Shown: positions 46,907 to 58,190, counted from the stretch's first letter. The stretch is DNA of 64,000 nt from Usnea hakonensis (GCA_013423325.1 BLJB01000007.1:124001-188000), one strand, 5' to 3'. Made by a program: numbers and translations. The notes: a model not told the origin generated them from the letters alone.

Positions 46907-48432
46907 ATGGATGGACCTGGGCCTTCAACACAGGCTGCTCGCGCCCGCAGAGCCTCACGACGGGCTTTAGGTAGGTTCTCATCATGGGAAAAAATCGCCG
47001 GTACCGATAACAGCGTTAGCTGACCAGATCATTTTGACAGGAGAAGCAGCGGCGAGCGCTCAAGAGCGCCAGAGGGCTTCGTTCCCTCAAAGACAGCCAG
47101 GGAAGGATGACGAGAGCGATGGTGAAGACGACGACGACGACAGCGACGACAACGATGACGGTGATGGTGAAGACAAGCCACCAGTCTATCACTACAAGAT
47201 CTGGAAGAAGCTCCTGAGACAAGGGAGTATGGGCGGACTCCTCAGATACGGTTTGTTGCTGTGAAGCTCTTTCAGAAATGCTGGTTGACCATTTCATAGT
47301 CAATCGGCAGCCCGACGCAGGCAGCCATCCCCTGGACAAGACCGCCGTCCATAGCGCCCAGATTACATGGGACCTGACCGACCGGCGGTTTTGGCCTAGG
47401 ATCCTCACTCTTTGGGAACGTCCTCTCCCTTGGAACAACCCAAAATATGAGATCGGGGTGTTGAAGTACAAGGGGCGTGTTGTCATCGATTGTGATGACA
47501 AGCCGATCCGAAATTTTCGGAACCTCCCTCTGACCATATCCTCCAAGGTAGAGGGACTGAGGATGGAGGCGTGGCTAAGAGCCGATAACCGCATCACCTT
47601 CCCCGATATCGCTGCGCGTATGTGGACGGAGTGGAGTGCTAAGGATGGGAAGGTTGCGCCTAAGTATCGCCACCGTGCTCTGTCGAAGCGGCCGAGCAAC
47701 GCCCGAACCAGATGCGGACTTATCAGCTGGCTGAAGAAGAAAGGCAGGGAGGCGCAGACGGAATACATAGATAGCTTCAGGACAGATGCGCAGCGAAAGG
47801 CAAATCTTGGCGTGGGCAGAGATCTCGATCCCCACGAGAAGGCAGGATACTCCTTGCTCGGACTGGATGAGGGCAAGGAAAGCGAAGCTCCGACTCGACA
47901 AGATCGCATCGAAAAGATAAAGAGGAAAGCTGCATCGGGCGGCACCCTTGTGGCTGCGGCTACGAATACTACGGCTGGTGACGACGACGACGATGTTTCT
48001 GAGGATACAGACGTCGACGAAGCGGTTCAAGAGGCTCAAACTCAGGACCAGGCTGCTGAAGATGACACCGAAGACGACGTCAGCGTGTCCAGCAGCCTCT
48101 TGGATCCCTTTGACTCTCGCAACGACGAGCCGATGGGTCCCGGAGAGGAAGCCTTGCTGGAAGATGCTCTGCGTGACACGGTGGAGCATTTTGTCTCTTT
48201 GACCGGGCAAGAGCCGGCGCTGACCCATCCGGGAGACAACTATTTCTCCCAGTGGGGCATGCTGCAAGAGCAGCTCAGAACCCTGTGGGCGGCTGGAGGC
48301 AACGCCATCGAGGTGCCGAGGTTGAGGGCAAGGGATAGATGGACTGGCGGTATCTCCCAGTACCACCTTGCTGAGTTGATAGAGGGGGAAGAAGACGACG
48401 AATCCGATTGGACACAGGAGGAAGATGCTTGA
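46907..48432 (+). CDS. Acidic protein family copy B, paralogue of the gene at 14936-16741; 3 exons, 468 aa
   Basis: Model join(46907..46970, 47041..47226, 47276..48432). Exon 1 is short and basic (MDGPGPSTQAARARRASRRA). Exon 2 is acidic (DESDGEDDDDDSDDNDDGDG) and ends PPVYHYKIWKKLLRQG. Intron 2 (49 nt, GTATGG...TTCAG) falls at the same place as in copy A, after the QG. Exon 3 carries RFWPRILTLWERPLPW, a GVLKYKGRVVIDCDDKPIRN segment, NLPLTISSKVEGLRMEAWLR, FPDIAARMW, CGLISWLKKKG, an acidic linker, then ALRDTVEHFVSLTGQEPA, FSQWGMLQEQLRTLWAA, RWTGGISQY and an acidic tail. No named domain was recognised. The basic/acidic composition suggests a nuclear or chromatin-associated protein (inference). 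Spacing of conserved blocks is the same in both copies, although the linker differs (Ala/Pro-rich in A, Asp/Glu-rich in B). Confidence 0.78.
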
Positions 48433-48967
48433 GGTTGTGTCTGCGCTTCGCCATGCGCAAAAGAGGAAACACAGGGCGTTCTTCAACCTCATACGTGATT
48501 ATTGTACACTCCTCACCAAGCAGAGATGACAGAGAGCGTAGCATGATGATTTTACATCAGAACAGACATCTCACCATTATAGTGACTCGTACTAGTTTGC
48601 ACACTTGGCTAATGACTTCCGAAGTGCATAGCGGATTTACTGGCAGTTAAGCCACAGCTGGGCAAATTCAGGTAGCATCGAAAAAGGCCACGATTGCGCA
48701 AAAGATATCGCAATGCCCGGTCATGCCGTCAACAGGAGGACTGTTATGTTGTACCTTACCGTAATCGCGCTTCGGGATCTTCGGGATGCTCCACCTTCTC
48801 GTAGGCGTCGAAGACCGTTTGGATGCTTGCAGCATTTTCCCAGCGCAGACTAGCACTAACCCTTCAGCAGCCCTTCGCTGACCTCTTGACTCTCTGATTA
48901 ATTTATCCCACTGGTTGTGCGGCCAACGACCGCTCTGCTTTCAGCTCCGGTGAACCACAGCCCACAC
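48433..48967. other. Convergent 3' spacer between copy B and the PAC4-like gene
   Basis: 535 bp between converging genes; no gene or repeat is recognised. Confidence 0.6.
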
Positions 48968-49593
48968 TCACCGCTTGTCCTCACTCAACAACCCCATGAT
49001 AGCCTCAACCGCAGCCCTCAAAGCCGCCATCTCCTCCTCGACCACCGAGTTCCCGAACAAAGCACTACAGCCCACATAAGCTGGTTTCCCCGTTCTTCTC
49101 GACAGTATTTTCGCTACTCTTGTTGCAAAGTCAATGCTTCCAGGAGCGGCATAGAGAGGTGTGCTGAGGGGTTCTGAGGGCTGCAATCGCTAGAATCGCA
49201 GGTTTTGTCAGTAAAAGTTTTCGTTGAGGAGGAGAGGTCTGGAAGTTGGCAGGGGAAAGGTACATTGGGCATAGAATAGACGAATGATCCCAGGGCGCTC
49301 AGGGAGGAATTGGACGATGGATCTGTTGTTGTCAGGAAGACCATGGTAGATTTCTCGAGGGGTGTGATTTGTATGTGGAGGGTTGTGTGCGGCGAAAGAG
49401 GGAGAGGGACGGCGAGTTGCTGGGGTTGGAGTGGGGGTGATGGCGAAGACGTGTCGGGGGCCGCTATGATTTCGGAAGGTGATTGCGCCAAAGATGGAGC
49501 ATCCAAAGACACAGGCATGAGGAGTGGCATGTCGAGCGTTAGATAGACGGTGCTGAGGTCTTTCAGTACATGACATGACATCCACTGTGTCAT
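48968..49593 (-). CDS. Proteasome assembly chaperone 4 (Poc4/PAC4)-like protein, 2 exons, 180 aa
   Basis: Model complement(join(48968..49180, 49264..49593)). The joined sequence reads MVFLTTTDPSSNSSLSALGS, FVYSMPN|PSEPLSTPLY, SIDFATRVAKILSRRTGKPA and YVGCSALFGNSVVEEEMAAL. This is the PAC4 pattern: a hydrophobic strand ending LGSFVYAMP, then PLSTPLY and a helix with ATR+AK+L+RR, then the PVYVG-S strand and VEEEM helix. PAC4/Poc4 works as a heterodimer with PAC3 to help build the 20S proteasome alpha ring. The intron is 83 nt. The N-terminal about 55 residues are Pro/Ser-rich; the start could be one of several nearby ATGs (codons 1, 5, 22 or 26). The gene is a single-copy housekeeping type, unlike its accessory neighbours. 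Confidence 0.75.
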
Positions 49594-49917
49594 TGGATTG
49601 CTTTCTACGAGAAATAAAATCTACGGCGGACGACAAAATCAAAGCCGCTTTTGACCTTGCTCTTACAACTACCTAAATACCTCCGGGATCTCCGGGATGG
49701 AAGTAAAGTCTTCTACTTTTTCTTTGGAAAGAAAGAAAGAACGCGTAGGGCTACGGGGACTGCTCGGGGATCTCTACCTTACTCTAGGGGCCACTTACGG
49801 AGCTACTATGAGAATAGCATAGAGACTATTTACTTGGAAAATATGAAAAAGCCTTTTTTATAGAGACCGCACACCTAAGAAAAGACTTCACCCTGCCTCG
49901 GCTGACGCTGATATCAT
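49594..49917. other. Spacer upstream of the PAC4-like gene
   Basis: 324 bp; includes a CTCCGGGATCTCCGGGAT direct repeat at about 49681-49698. No gene is seen. Confidence 0.55.
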
Positions 49918-51573
49918 TCAGACCAGTGTAGCAATTAGATCCCTGTCCTGACTCCTGTGGGGCTCCACAAATCCTGTCTTGTGACTGCCAGGACCCTCTG
50001 GCATCATCTCAAAGCTCCCTGTTTTACTCTTGATCTCATATGGGCCTCGAGACTTCTTCTTTTGGTCGGAATTTATGGAAGAGTATGAGATTATGCTGCG
50101 GATGCTATTAACTACACTCTCAGGCGATAGGCCATGGAACATGGGTTGAAGGGTTGGTAGGCATGCCACAGGGACCGCGACGCCAGTTTCGATGAGGGAC
50201 CAGAACATGCCAAGGCTTTCGATGCCAAGGTCATCGGTGGTGGCGAGACCGAAAAATCTTGGATGAGAGAGACCTTTCGAAATAAGTATAAGAGCAGAAA
50301 ATTCGTGCAACGACGTACGCGATGAACCGAAACCCTCCGCAAATAATACCATGCGGAAGAAACTCGCAGCGATGACCCTGTCGCACACTTTAGTACGAAG
50401 AACAGTCGACAATCATCCGTGGCTGCATGCTTACATCGAGCCAAGAAGCAACACTCCAGAGACGGCAAGTCTTCGCCGGACTGGCATTTGTAAACGCCAT
50501 ACCTTTTATCATCAGACATGGTGAGTAAAAGAGCACCGGATACTGACTATTGGCATTGGTAGCACCAGTAAGACTAGATCGGTAAAGACATCTGTAACAA
50601 CGAATCCAACTTGACGGGTTTTCGCGTCGCTGCAGTACTTGAAGGTTACTTGAATAGTTCCCCAGTTGGCCTTGAAATTTGTACCGCATTGAAATATGTA
50701 CAGAAAACCGATAATGATGGTCCATAATATTGTTGCGCCGATCATTGTCCAGCTCACAATGTCGAAGATTTTGCCACGAAAGATTCTTCGATAGAAGAAC
50801 AATATCGAGAGCTTGACGAAGCCAAGAGTAAGAATCTGTAACACAAAGAAAGCGTAAACGCACTATGATCATTTGCATCAGCCTGGATCTTGAAAGATTT
50901 ATATGCGCGTTTCAATGTATTCATGAGCTCGTTAGTGTTCGGTGGACAGAGTATCCTAATGAATTGAAGCTGATCTTGTCGGGAACAGGCGCGAAAGCCA
51001 GTACTCAGTACGACAACTGGTTTTGGGATACTAACGTGCGTTGTCGAAGCAGCTTTGAGATCACTTATCGATAGGAATACACTGCCAAACCGTCGCTTGG
51101 CTGCTAAGAAGTAGAGTATCTTCAAGTCTACACACGGTGTCACGACGAGTGGACATCATGCGGTGACTGACCTTCTGGAGCAATATCGACTTCTCGATCC
51201 CCCCATCATCGAAAAATGCGGCGGTGTTTGGCGGCGCTGAGTGAGAGCCGATGGTATGTTTAGCACCGCCTGTACGGAACGATCAACTCAAAGCAGCATT
51301 CGAGAAACAGAAAATACCTTACCGATGATTGTGACGATGCAACTTGCGGTCAAGAAGATCTGAGAGCCCATGATTCTCTATTAGAGGCTGTCCGATAAGT
51401 AGTAAAGCTCCTACGAATTTCCATACCAGAGCAACAGCTATCAGCCAATCATCCGCACCAAGCGCAACCTTTCTGTCTCGTCTGATAAAAAATCGCAGAG
51501 ACACTGCCACAATACCAAGTACAATAAAAACAATGCTGGTAGCTAACACGCTTGCCTCGTTGACATAAGTCAT
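49918..51573 (-). CDS. PTH11-like (fungal rhodopsin-domain) integral membrane protein, 6-7 exons, about 345-360 aa
   Basis: Model complement(join(49918..50377, 50435..50502, 50548..50835, 51172..51236, 51323..51377, 51427..51573)). Joined membrane segments: SVLATSIVFIVLGIVAVSLR, ALGADDWLIAVAL|RIMGSQI, FVKLSILFFYRRIF, TMIGATILWTIIIGFLYIF, VVTDVFTDLVLLVLPMPI then VWRLQMPVRRRLAVSGVLLL, GSMVIAASFFRMVLFAEGF and SLGMFWSLIETGVAVPVACL. This order, with GADDW after TM2, YRRIF, Q/C before a long loop, LPMP--W-LQMP and a final W-+IE--+A-+-ACLP-L-P, is that of the fungal seven-TM proteins related to Magnaporthe Pth11, putative surface receptors. The exon-3 to exon-4 intron is unusually long (336 nt). A further 45-nt intron (50274..50318) may be spliced from the last exon; it is in frame either way. 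No CFEM domain is seen. Confidence 0.78.
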
Positions 51574-53799
51574 TTTGTAGAAGCTTTATCGCCAATTTAC
51601 TGCAAGCAGGACGAATGTTACGCGAGTTTAGAAGACTTGGATGACCACAGAGGCTTTCTTGTAGTATTTTTGGGTTCTGCTGAGTGGCGTTGGTCTGAAG
51701 TGATCTGCGTAGCCCCTCATATGACTATCAAACTTGAGCCCGCATGCACAAGCCATCTCGAAAGTGCAGATGGCCCCCAATAATGTGTCGCAAGGGTTTG
51801 GAAGACCTGGAGAGCTACCGAGCCGCAGATCGGAGCTGACCCGTTCTCTCCCTTCGCTTGGGGAAACTCTTCATTGGCGGCTGTACGAGCAATGATAAGA
51901 CCTCGTCTTTGGTTGGCTGAAACACTCGAATGCAACACTAATAGCGTCCTGCCGCTTTTGTTCAAGACAAAGGTCTCTTATGCCCGCCTACTGTGGGATT
52001 TGGATGCATATGCAGGGTAGCATTTACGAGTTTGAGGGTACCCGCAATATATTTGGCACATTTAGCCGACATGGCGGCACGACACCCGTGAAGATACGTA
52101 CTACATTAGATAGCAGGCTGATAATGAACACATAGAACATGGATTTTTCCGTGTCTCTCTGCATCAGGCCTTTTCTATCCACCTCTCCCCAAGGGACGAG
52201 GCTGCGGTAAGTTATATGGCTTCCCCAAACCTGGTGTCAGGTTTGAATGCAAAATACTGACAATGAGCTCGAATCCATGGTTCCAGAGGTCTCGTAGTGT
52301 GTTATATTCTGCTTCTTTGTAAGCGACCACGTCCGCTGTCGTATGTAGGAACACGTGAGGCGACTCCCTTGCTCTATGCCAAAACCGGACCGTCCAGCAT
52401 CCAACTTCATTTGTACCCGTCTCTAGTGCGCCAACTTGCTAAGGTACTTACTACCTACCTTACTTTATCGAAGTTCATCGGCACACGAAGTGTGAATCTG
52501 GTACGTATGACGTTTGCATTAGCGGCAGTCGTCCCGAAATCATTGTTTAGCATGACTAGTGGGATCATGGATGCGGCTTCGCTGCATCTTATCTTTTATT
52601 GCCTCTATGCTGCCCTGGCCGACTCGCAGCAGGTCATCCACTTGAAGTACTCTAAATTTATCCAGCCATACGTACACGATGAGTTACATAAGGCTCATTA
52701 GCAGATTACCCGCAGCTCATAGCGTCAACAGCTTTTCCTTCCGTTGTTAGAAGTTACTTACGTATCAAACGAGGTTATTCATGAACATATCTAATGACTC
52801 TTAGAGAGCGTCTTCCAACGAGGCACTTGTGCCTATGATTGGTCTCAGCTGAGGCCTTTGAGGTAATTTCAGCGAGTCTGTCATTCTGTCTGTAGGCACT
52901 AGAGTCAAATGTTATGAGTAAAGTAGTCTGGTCAAAGAGTATCAGAAGTAAGCTTAGAAAAGAAGAACTGTATCTTTACCAATTTTCTAGCATCCAATGT
53001 CCTACATGAGCCAAGCTAGGCCCTGCGCGCGGGACGAACACTGTTCCATACAACTAATGTGGCGTCCAAAGTTCGGATGACGGGAAATGCAGACGGCGTA
53101 GCATATGAGACCTGTAGTTTTATATAGATTTTTTGGACCCCTTGAGATCACAACAGCATAAACCCCGTTCCACATCCAAACCGGAAGATTTGCTTCGAGT
53201 GGAGCCTTGGCCGATCCGCACCACCCTCTTTACGCATGATTTGATTGCCGTTGTGCGATTCACACTAATATATATTGGATCATCGTGCAGAAGCCATAGA
53301 TGCAGTTCCTCTGCGGACGGGACTCAAGAGAGACTCCATTTTGGAGTTAATAAAGTGCTAGCAGACGCCACAGTACCATCTTCTATCAACAAATTATTTG
53401 TAGGACATCTTGTACCACAGAAGCAGAGCACGTGTTCGACTACTTCAGTGAACAAGTGGGATTGTTTGTCATAATTTCATGGCAACTCCGTAGAAGCGGA
53501 ACGACTCCGACCTTCCAGATCGGCCACTGATATGGGGTATGACACGGGATGTCCGTCCGATATGTTCTAGAGGCGTTATCGCAGTTCCATGCTTAAAAGC
53601 GGCGTCGAGATTCGCGGCAAGGCACATACCGATACACCTTGCCTTGTAATCGTCTTGGGTACAAGCTACACTTATTAGAAGCACCTAGTAGCCATCTTCA
53701 ACAGGCTAGCAATGCATCACTGCCGGTGACTTGCAAAACCTGGACTGCGTCATAAGTGCAGCTTCGCCCTACCAGTATCTGCTTCTATCAAAATTTGCC
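51574..53799. other. 2.2 kb region without a recognisable gene
   Basis: Open frames reach 134 codons (52297-52701 +) but show no motif, no splice partner and no codon bias I can trust. No repeats or RNA genes were recognised. Confidence 0.45.
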
Positions 53800-54678
53800 A
53801 ATCACTTTATCAGCAATAGATCTAGTAGACTCATAACCCTCGCCAACGGAATTGAATCCGGTGGTAAGAATGCAACACCAAGGTGTTAAGACTTTTGGCT
53901 GCTTCACCCCAGAGTAGCCGAGGTCCTCCTCGTCACCAATCTGGCCAAACATATAACAGACCGACCAATATATACTCTCCGAGCACGAGGCTTTAACGCT
54001 GGCGAAACATGCTTCGAGAACATACAAGAAGCCGTGATGACATATCACGCCGCAATCAAAGAGACAAAACCAATCGGACCATACGCCATCGCCGGATACT
54101 CCTACGGCACTATGCTCGCCTTTGAGACTGCCAAGACCCTCGAAATCGACGGCGACGAGGTGCTTCCTCGGCTTTTTTAACCTCCCACCACACATCAAAG
54201 ACCATATGAACCAACTCATCTGGTCAGAGTGCCTTCTCCACCTATCCTCTATTTCGACATCATCACCGAAACAACAGCCTCCGAGCTCTCTGCTTCCCTC
54301 CGCCCTCTAAACAACAAAGAAGCCTTGATAAAAGTCGTCGAGATCGCGAACCCAACCCGCATGGCCGAGCTATCGCTCACCACAGACGCCCTATACAACT
54401 GGGCGAATCTCGCGTTCGCGCTGCAGGGCATGGCCAAAGAGTATGAGCCTACCAGACATGTCGCGTGCTAGGATGTCTTCTACGCGATCCTCTTGGCGGC
54501 GGTGGCACAGTCGAAGAGAGAAAGGTTTGAAGGACCGCTGAGCAAATGGCGGGACTTTGTCAGGGAGGCGCCGAGGTATCATGAGGTTGATGGGGCGCAT
54601 TATACGATGATCAGCCCGGATCACGTGCAGAGATTTGCGAAGAAGCTGAAGTCGGCGCTTCAAGCCAGGGGTCTGTAA
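53800..54678 (+). pseudogene. Relic of an NRPS-like enzyme thioesterase domain
   Basis: Three frames together reproduce the TE domain of fungal A-T-TE (NRPS-like, furanone/benzoquinone synthase type) enzymes. Frame one: [13 protein letters not shown] (from about 53850). After a shift: [34 protein letters not shown], and the nucleophile motif [12 protein letters not shown]. After another shift at about 54160: [27 protein letters not shown]. After a third shift at about 54240: FDIITETTASELSASLRPLN, WANLAFALQGMAKEYEP, in-frame TAG (54469-54471), DVFYAILLAAVAQSK, LSKWRDFVREAPRYHEV and GAHYTMISPDHV with the active-site His. A TAA also occurs near the beginning (about 53835). No adenylation or carrier domain is found upstream, so the gene is both 5'-truncated and frameshifted. 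It is non-functional as it stands. Confidence 0.8.
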
Positions 54679-55838
54679 GGATGCTGCAAACAAAAGGCTC
54701 TTGTCCTAGTAACATTGCTGCTTTGAGATCAGTGTCATCATGCGTCAAGAGTCTGCACAGGAATTAGATTTGCTAGGGTACTGGCTAGAGGTAACTTATT
54801 CAGCCTATCCCTCCTGAGCCACGAACATCTTCCCTCTCCCTACTTACTCATATCGATCTCAAGCATTCATCATCTCCCAATAAGATATCTCTTTGCCCCC
54901 TAAGCATACCCACCCCACCTTACGCCATCGCACAAAAATCCCAGGATCCCTCCAATTAAACCTAACAAACGGCAGAACCAGGGAACGAGAAAAGTGTGTG
55001 TGTACTTAAAGAAGAATAAGATAGCCAGCGTCACTTATCGACGTAATTCGCCCTTTTGCCCCTTCACTAATCTTCCCTCTACCTATGTGACAATGGTTCT
55101 CTGCCAAGCCGCTAGTATCGGAACAAGCCGGACATTAGGGTTGAGGTAGGAGGGTATTGGGGAAAGAGCGAGGGGATGTGATATGAGTCTGGATGTTGTC
55201 GCCTACCTAAAATAGTTTACCTTAGAGGCTTGAAATATACAGTATAGAGTACATACCTGGAATTATAGATCACGGAGACTCCTGAATGTAGCTCAATCAC
55301 AATACGCGTACAGATAAGTGTCTAGCGATTAATTTCAAGTGAGGAGAGCTTGGTTTAATTCCAAAGTTATTGAAGTCGATTTGGGGTAGGGGGTTATTAC
55401 ACGCACTATAATGAAGCATCCTAATGTAAGTAAGATAGGTACAGTGTATACGTACCTATCTTGGCAAGTACTTATCCATGGAGCATCCGGACACCTGAAG
55501 TGATCGGGTCACGTCTCGACTTTGATTTCAAATGTCAGTGCTATTATTGGGAGGAACGGGATGGAGAATGGCCAGTTGCCTAATTTACTGCCTACTTTGC
55601 AGCTCTTACGGGGCGTTCAATGATCGGCTATGCACCTATTCACGAGATTCAGGAGACTAGTGCTGCAGGGCAAGATGGCTGTGCAAATTTCAGCCTTGTG
55701 TGCTGTCATACTGCAAGGCTGATAAGTGAGCTGGATACCCCACATCCTCTTTTTCTTCAACGTGAAAAAATCAGAAGCTCTTCTCAATTGGTATTGATAT
55801 TGCATACAGATTCGACTTTGACTTCTACGGATTTGAAA
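54679..55838. other. Spacer and upstream region of the 783-aa gene
   Basis: The frame of the downstream gene is open back to 55620, but 55620-55838 has no protein-like conservation that I recognise and an ATG in better context (AAAATGTCT) follows. No other gene is seen. Confidence 0.5.
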
Positions 55839-58190
55839 ATGTCTGGCGCCTTAGTACCCGCATCTTCGAACTTTCAACAACAGGGAACGGTCGACTGGGT
55901 GGAGCTGTCGGGCAAAAGTGTCAATTTCTCCGTCGCTGTACTTGCGAGGCTCTCCAGAGCGGGCATCGATCCATTCACGCTCCAGGTCGGTCGAGCCATC
56001 TGCACCAATTTCTCTCTCGATCCCGTTGCACAACAGCGAACCTCGGAAGCAATCCAGGCTCTCAGGAAATTCGGATCCTACGGAGATATTATCTGGTTTG
56101 GGTTTGGCGTCAAACATGTCGTCACGGATCTAGCAGAGACGGAGCAAGGCCTCACTCTGGTAGCGCTCTGCGCAGCACTCTCATTGACATATAATCCGTT
56201 CTATGGAGCGCGAGTGCTGAGAGAACTTTGTGGTCTCTGTAAAGCTCCTCAAGCTTTTTCGCCTGCCATTCGGCAATGGAAGATACTTGTCGAGCTGTGT
56301 TCCGGTATATTGAACTCAGGTCACTTCGCGCTTTTATTGGAGGGATTTCGTCGCCTAGTACAAGGAGGACGACATGTACCAGACGATTTTAAGATCGAGA
56401 GATATCCGACAAGTTGTTCGACTTTGGCGGAAGCCATCATGACAATCGCGCAGTTGACAACTAAGAAATTAGCGAGCGTTACCTTCACAGGGGGACTTGA
56501 TTGCATTTGGCTTGCAGCTGTGGCTGAGTCTATCTTTTCCTTGGACGTTGTTATGTACGACTCGGCCGATGTACAGGTCTATCGCTCTCGATCAGTGGAT
56601 CAACGGCCGCCTCAGATCAAGATCTGTTACATCGAGGACTTGACAGATTCGCAAGGGCGGACTTTTGTGAGCGAAAAGATGTCGCTCATCCGCAACGGAT
56701 GCATACTGTTCGTTCGCGAAAACGGCGATTCGATCGGAACAATTCATCCCTTCAATTGGCCATCATCATGGTCTACCATCTTACACGACACCTTTCCTGG
56801 AGCCATCGATATGCTGCTAACGGGTGAAATTTGCTATCAATTCAGCCTCTATGTTTACGGTGTATCTATGATACAGACGGAATTGCGAGACGGGAACGAC
56901 CCTTCAAGTTCGAAAGGAATATACGGGCTCCTCAACAGGAATTTTTTCGGTTCTCTCCGGGGGCACGAGTTTCTCTCAGTCGCTTCCAAACGTGTGCCTG
57001 AGCTTAGTCGTTGTCTTGAGTATGACTTTTCACTAGTCCCGCAAGACGTGTGTTATTACGAGAGCTTGGCAGCACGTAAGGTCATCGAATCTATGGACGA
57101 CAGCGGTTCTCCCAAAGGGCAGGGACGGGTCAGCTTGACGGTCCTTACAGAGTGCATCATTATTTTTCTTTGTATCATACTAGCCTCGGACATTGACGAG
57201 CAGATCGCTCCTTCAATTAATGGCTTAAGATGGTTGTACCTGCAATTAGTTGAAGGCATAGATGATCTCATATTGAGATACCGTGGCGAGGACATTGAGC
57301 AGACTGCCTTGGTGTTTCGTGTTCTATCCGGAGCGGGGGAACCGTCTTCGTCATCAAACCTCCTGGCAATGGCCGGAGCGGGAGTATGCGTCTATCAGCA
57401 GGTACTCTCGGATCCACAACTGTCCCCTGATTCGATATTGAGAACACAGGTAGTGCCAGGATATGTTTCCCATGCTGGAGCTGTTTTCAAGACGATCAGA
57501 AGTATCCTACCGCAGGCTGACCACCTGGAATTTTTGTTTGATGACTTGTCTACCTGCCAGTCCGTGGACGTTCTTGTCCAGGAAACCGAACAAGACTCAG
57601 AGCTAGCAGCGGCATACCAGGTGAACTACATGAATCGCCAAGGAGGGAAAAAGTATTTGCTCTTGGATCTTCATGCGTTGCTCTCCCAGCTCCAAAGACT
57701 GGTAAGGACGTCCAAATGCAAAGGCAATTGCTTGGAGCTACCTACCAAAGCTCTGCGAGACGATGATAGATCACACAATCACGAGCTGATATCTTTGTGG
57801 CAAAAAAGACCCAACAGACTTTGGCTCGCGCTCTTCGACCAAGCCGCTAGCGACAATGCTCAACGCCTCATTGCGGACTCGCTGCATATTCAGAATTTGT
57901 GGGTTTCTGCATCGGTTGACGGTTACCAGAATGATAAATTTGCGGACTCGAAAATGTTGATAGACCGCCCTTTCATGATATACCTGTCCCTTATGGAAAA
58001 GCGGTCGCATACTCGTGTCTTCCCGTTTAGTCCATGTTTGAGCTGCATGATTGAGCGTGGATTCTTCGCAGATTACTTTTATAATGCAAGAAATCATACA
58101 GAGCGTTTTCATGGACCTGGGTCTGTCCGGCTGGTGGGTCCCAGCTGCACCGAAGCTGAATTGCGGTGGGAATGGTGGATGCCTGAATAG
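55839..58190 (+). CDS. Uncharacterised large protein, single exon, 783 aa
   Basis: I chose the ATG at 55839 (gaaaATGTCTGGC); the open frame extends 73 codons further upstream to 55620. The protein starts MSGALVPASSNFQQQGTVDW. Conserved-looking features near residue 70-130: IIWFGFGVKHVVTDLAETEQ and LVALCAALSLTYNPFYGARV. Later come FTGGLDCIWLAAVAESIFS, a strongly hydrophobic stretch (LTECIIIFLCIILASDI), LAMAGAGVCVYQQVL and the C terminus ELRWEWWMPE. From memory, large single-exon proteins with a FGFGI-HVV--L---E-G---+ALCA-L motif recur as unnamed proteins in Sordariomycetes and Dothideomycetes, often in accessory regions. I know no function and see no catalytic motif. No signal peptide is seen. 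The intact 2.3 kb frame argues for selection despite pseudogenes on both sides. Confidence 0.75.
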   Translation: MSGALVPASSNFQQQGTVDWVELSGKSVNFSVAVLARLSRAGIDPFTLQVGRAICTNFSLDPVAQQRTSEAIQALRKFGSYGDIIWFGFGVKHVVTDLAETEQGLTLVALCAALSLTYNPFYGARVLRELCGLCKAPQAFSPAIRQWKILVELCSGILNSGHFALLLEGFRRLVQGGRHVPDDFKIERYPTSCSTLAEAIMTIAQLTTKKLASVTFTGGLDCIWLAAVAESIFSLDVVMYDSADVQVYRSRSVDQRPPQIKICYIEDLTDSQGRTFVSEKMSLIRNGCILFVRENGDSIGTIHPFNWPSSWSTILHDTFPGAIDMLLTGEICYQFSLYVYGVSMIQTELRDGNDPSSSKGIYGLLNRNFFGSLRGHEFLSVASKRVPELSRCLEYDFSLVPQDVCYYESLAARKVIESMDDSGSPKGQGRVSLTVLTECIIIFLCIILASDIDEQIAPSINGLRWLYLQLVEGIDDLILRYRGEDIEQTALVFRVLSGAGEPSSSSNLLAMAGAGVCVYQQVLSDPQLSPDSILRTQVVPGYVSHAGAVFKTIRSILPQADHLEFLFDDLSTCQSVDVLVQETEQDSELAAAYQVNYMNRQGGKKYLLLDLHALLSQLQRLVRTSKCKGNCLELPTKALRDDDRSHNHELISLWQKRPNRLWLALFDQAASDNAQRLIADSLHIQNLWVSASVDGYQNDKFADSKMLIDRPFMIYLSLMEKRSHTRVFPFSPCLSCMIERGFFADYFYNARNHTERFHGPGSVRLVGPSCTEAELRWEWWMPE

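Noticed and set aside
47251..47275. 25-nt intron in copy B (donor GTTTGT at 47251)
   Set aside because: Too short. A GTATGG donor at 47227 gives a 49-nt intron at the position matching copy A.
47016..48492. Long minus-strand frames opposite copy B
   Set aside because: No motifs; copy B is supported by its paralogue and conserved intron position.
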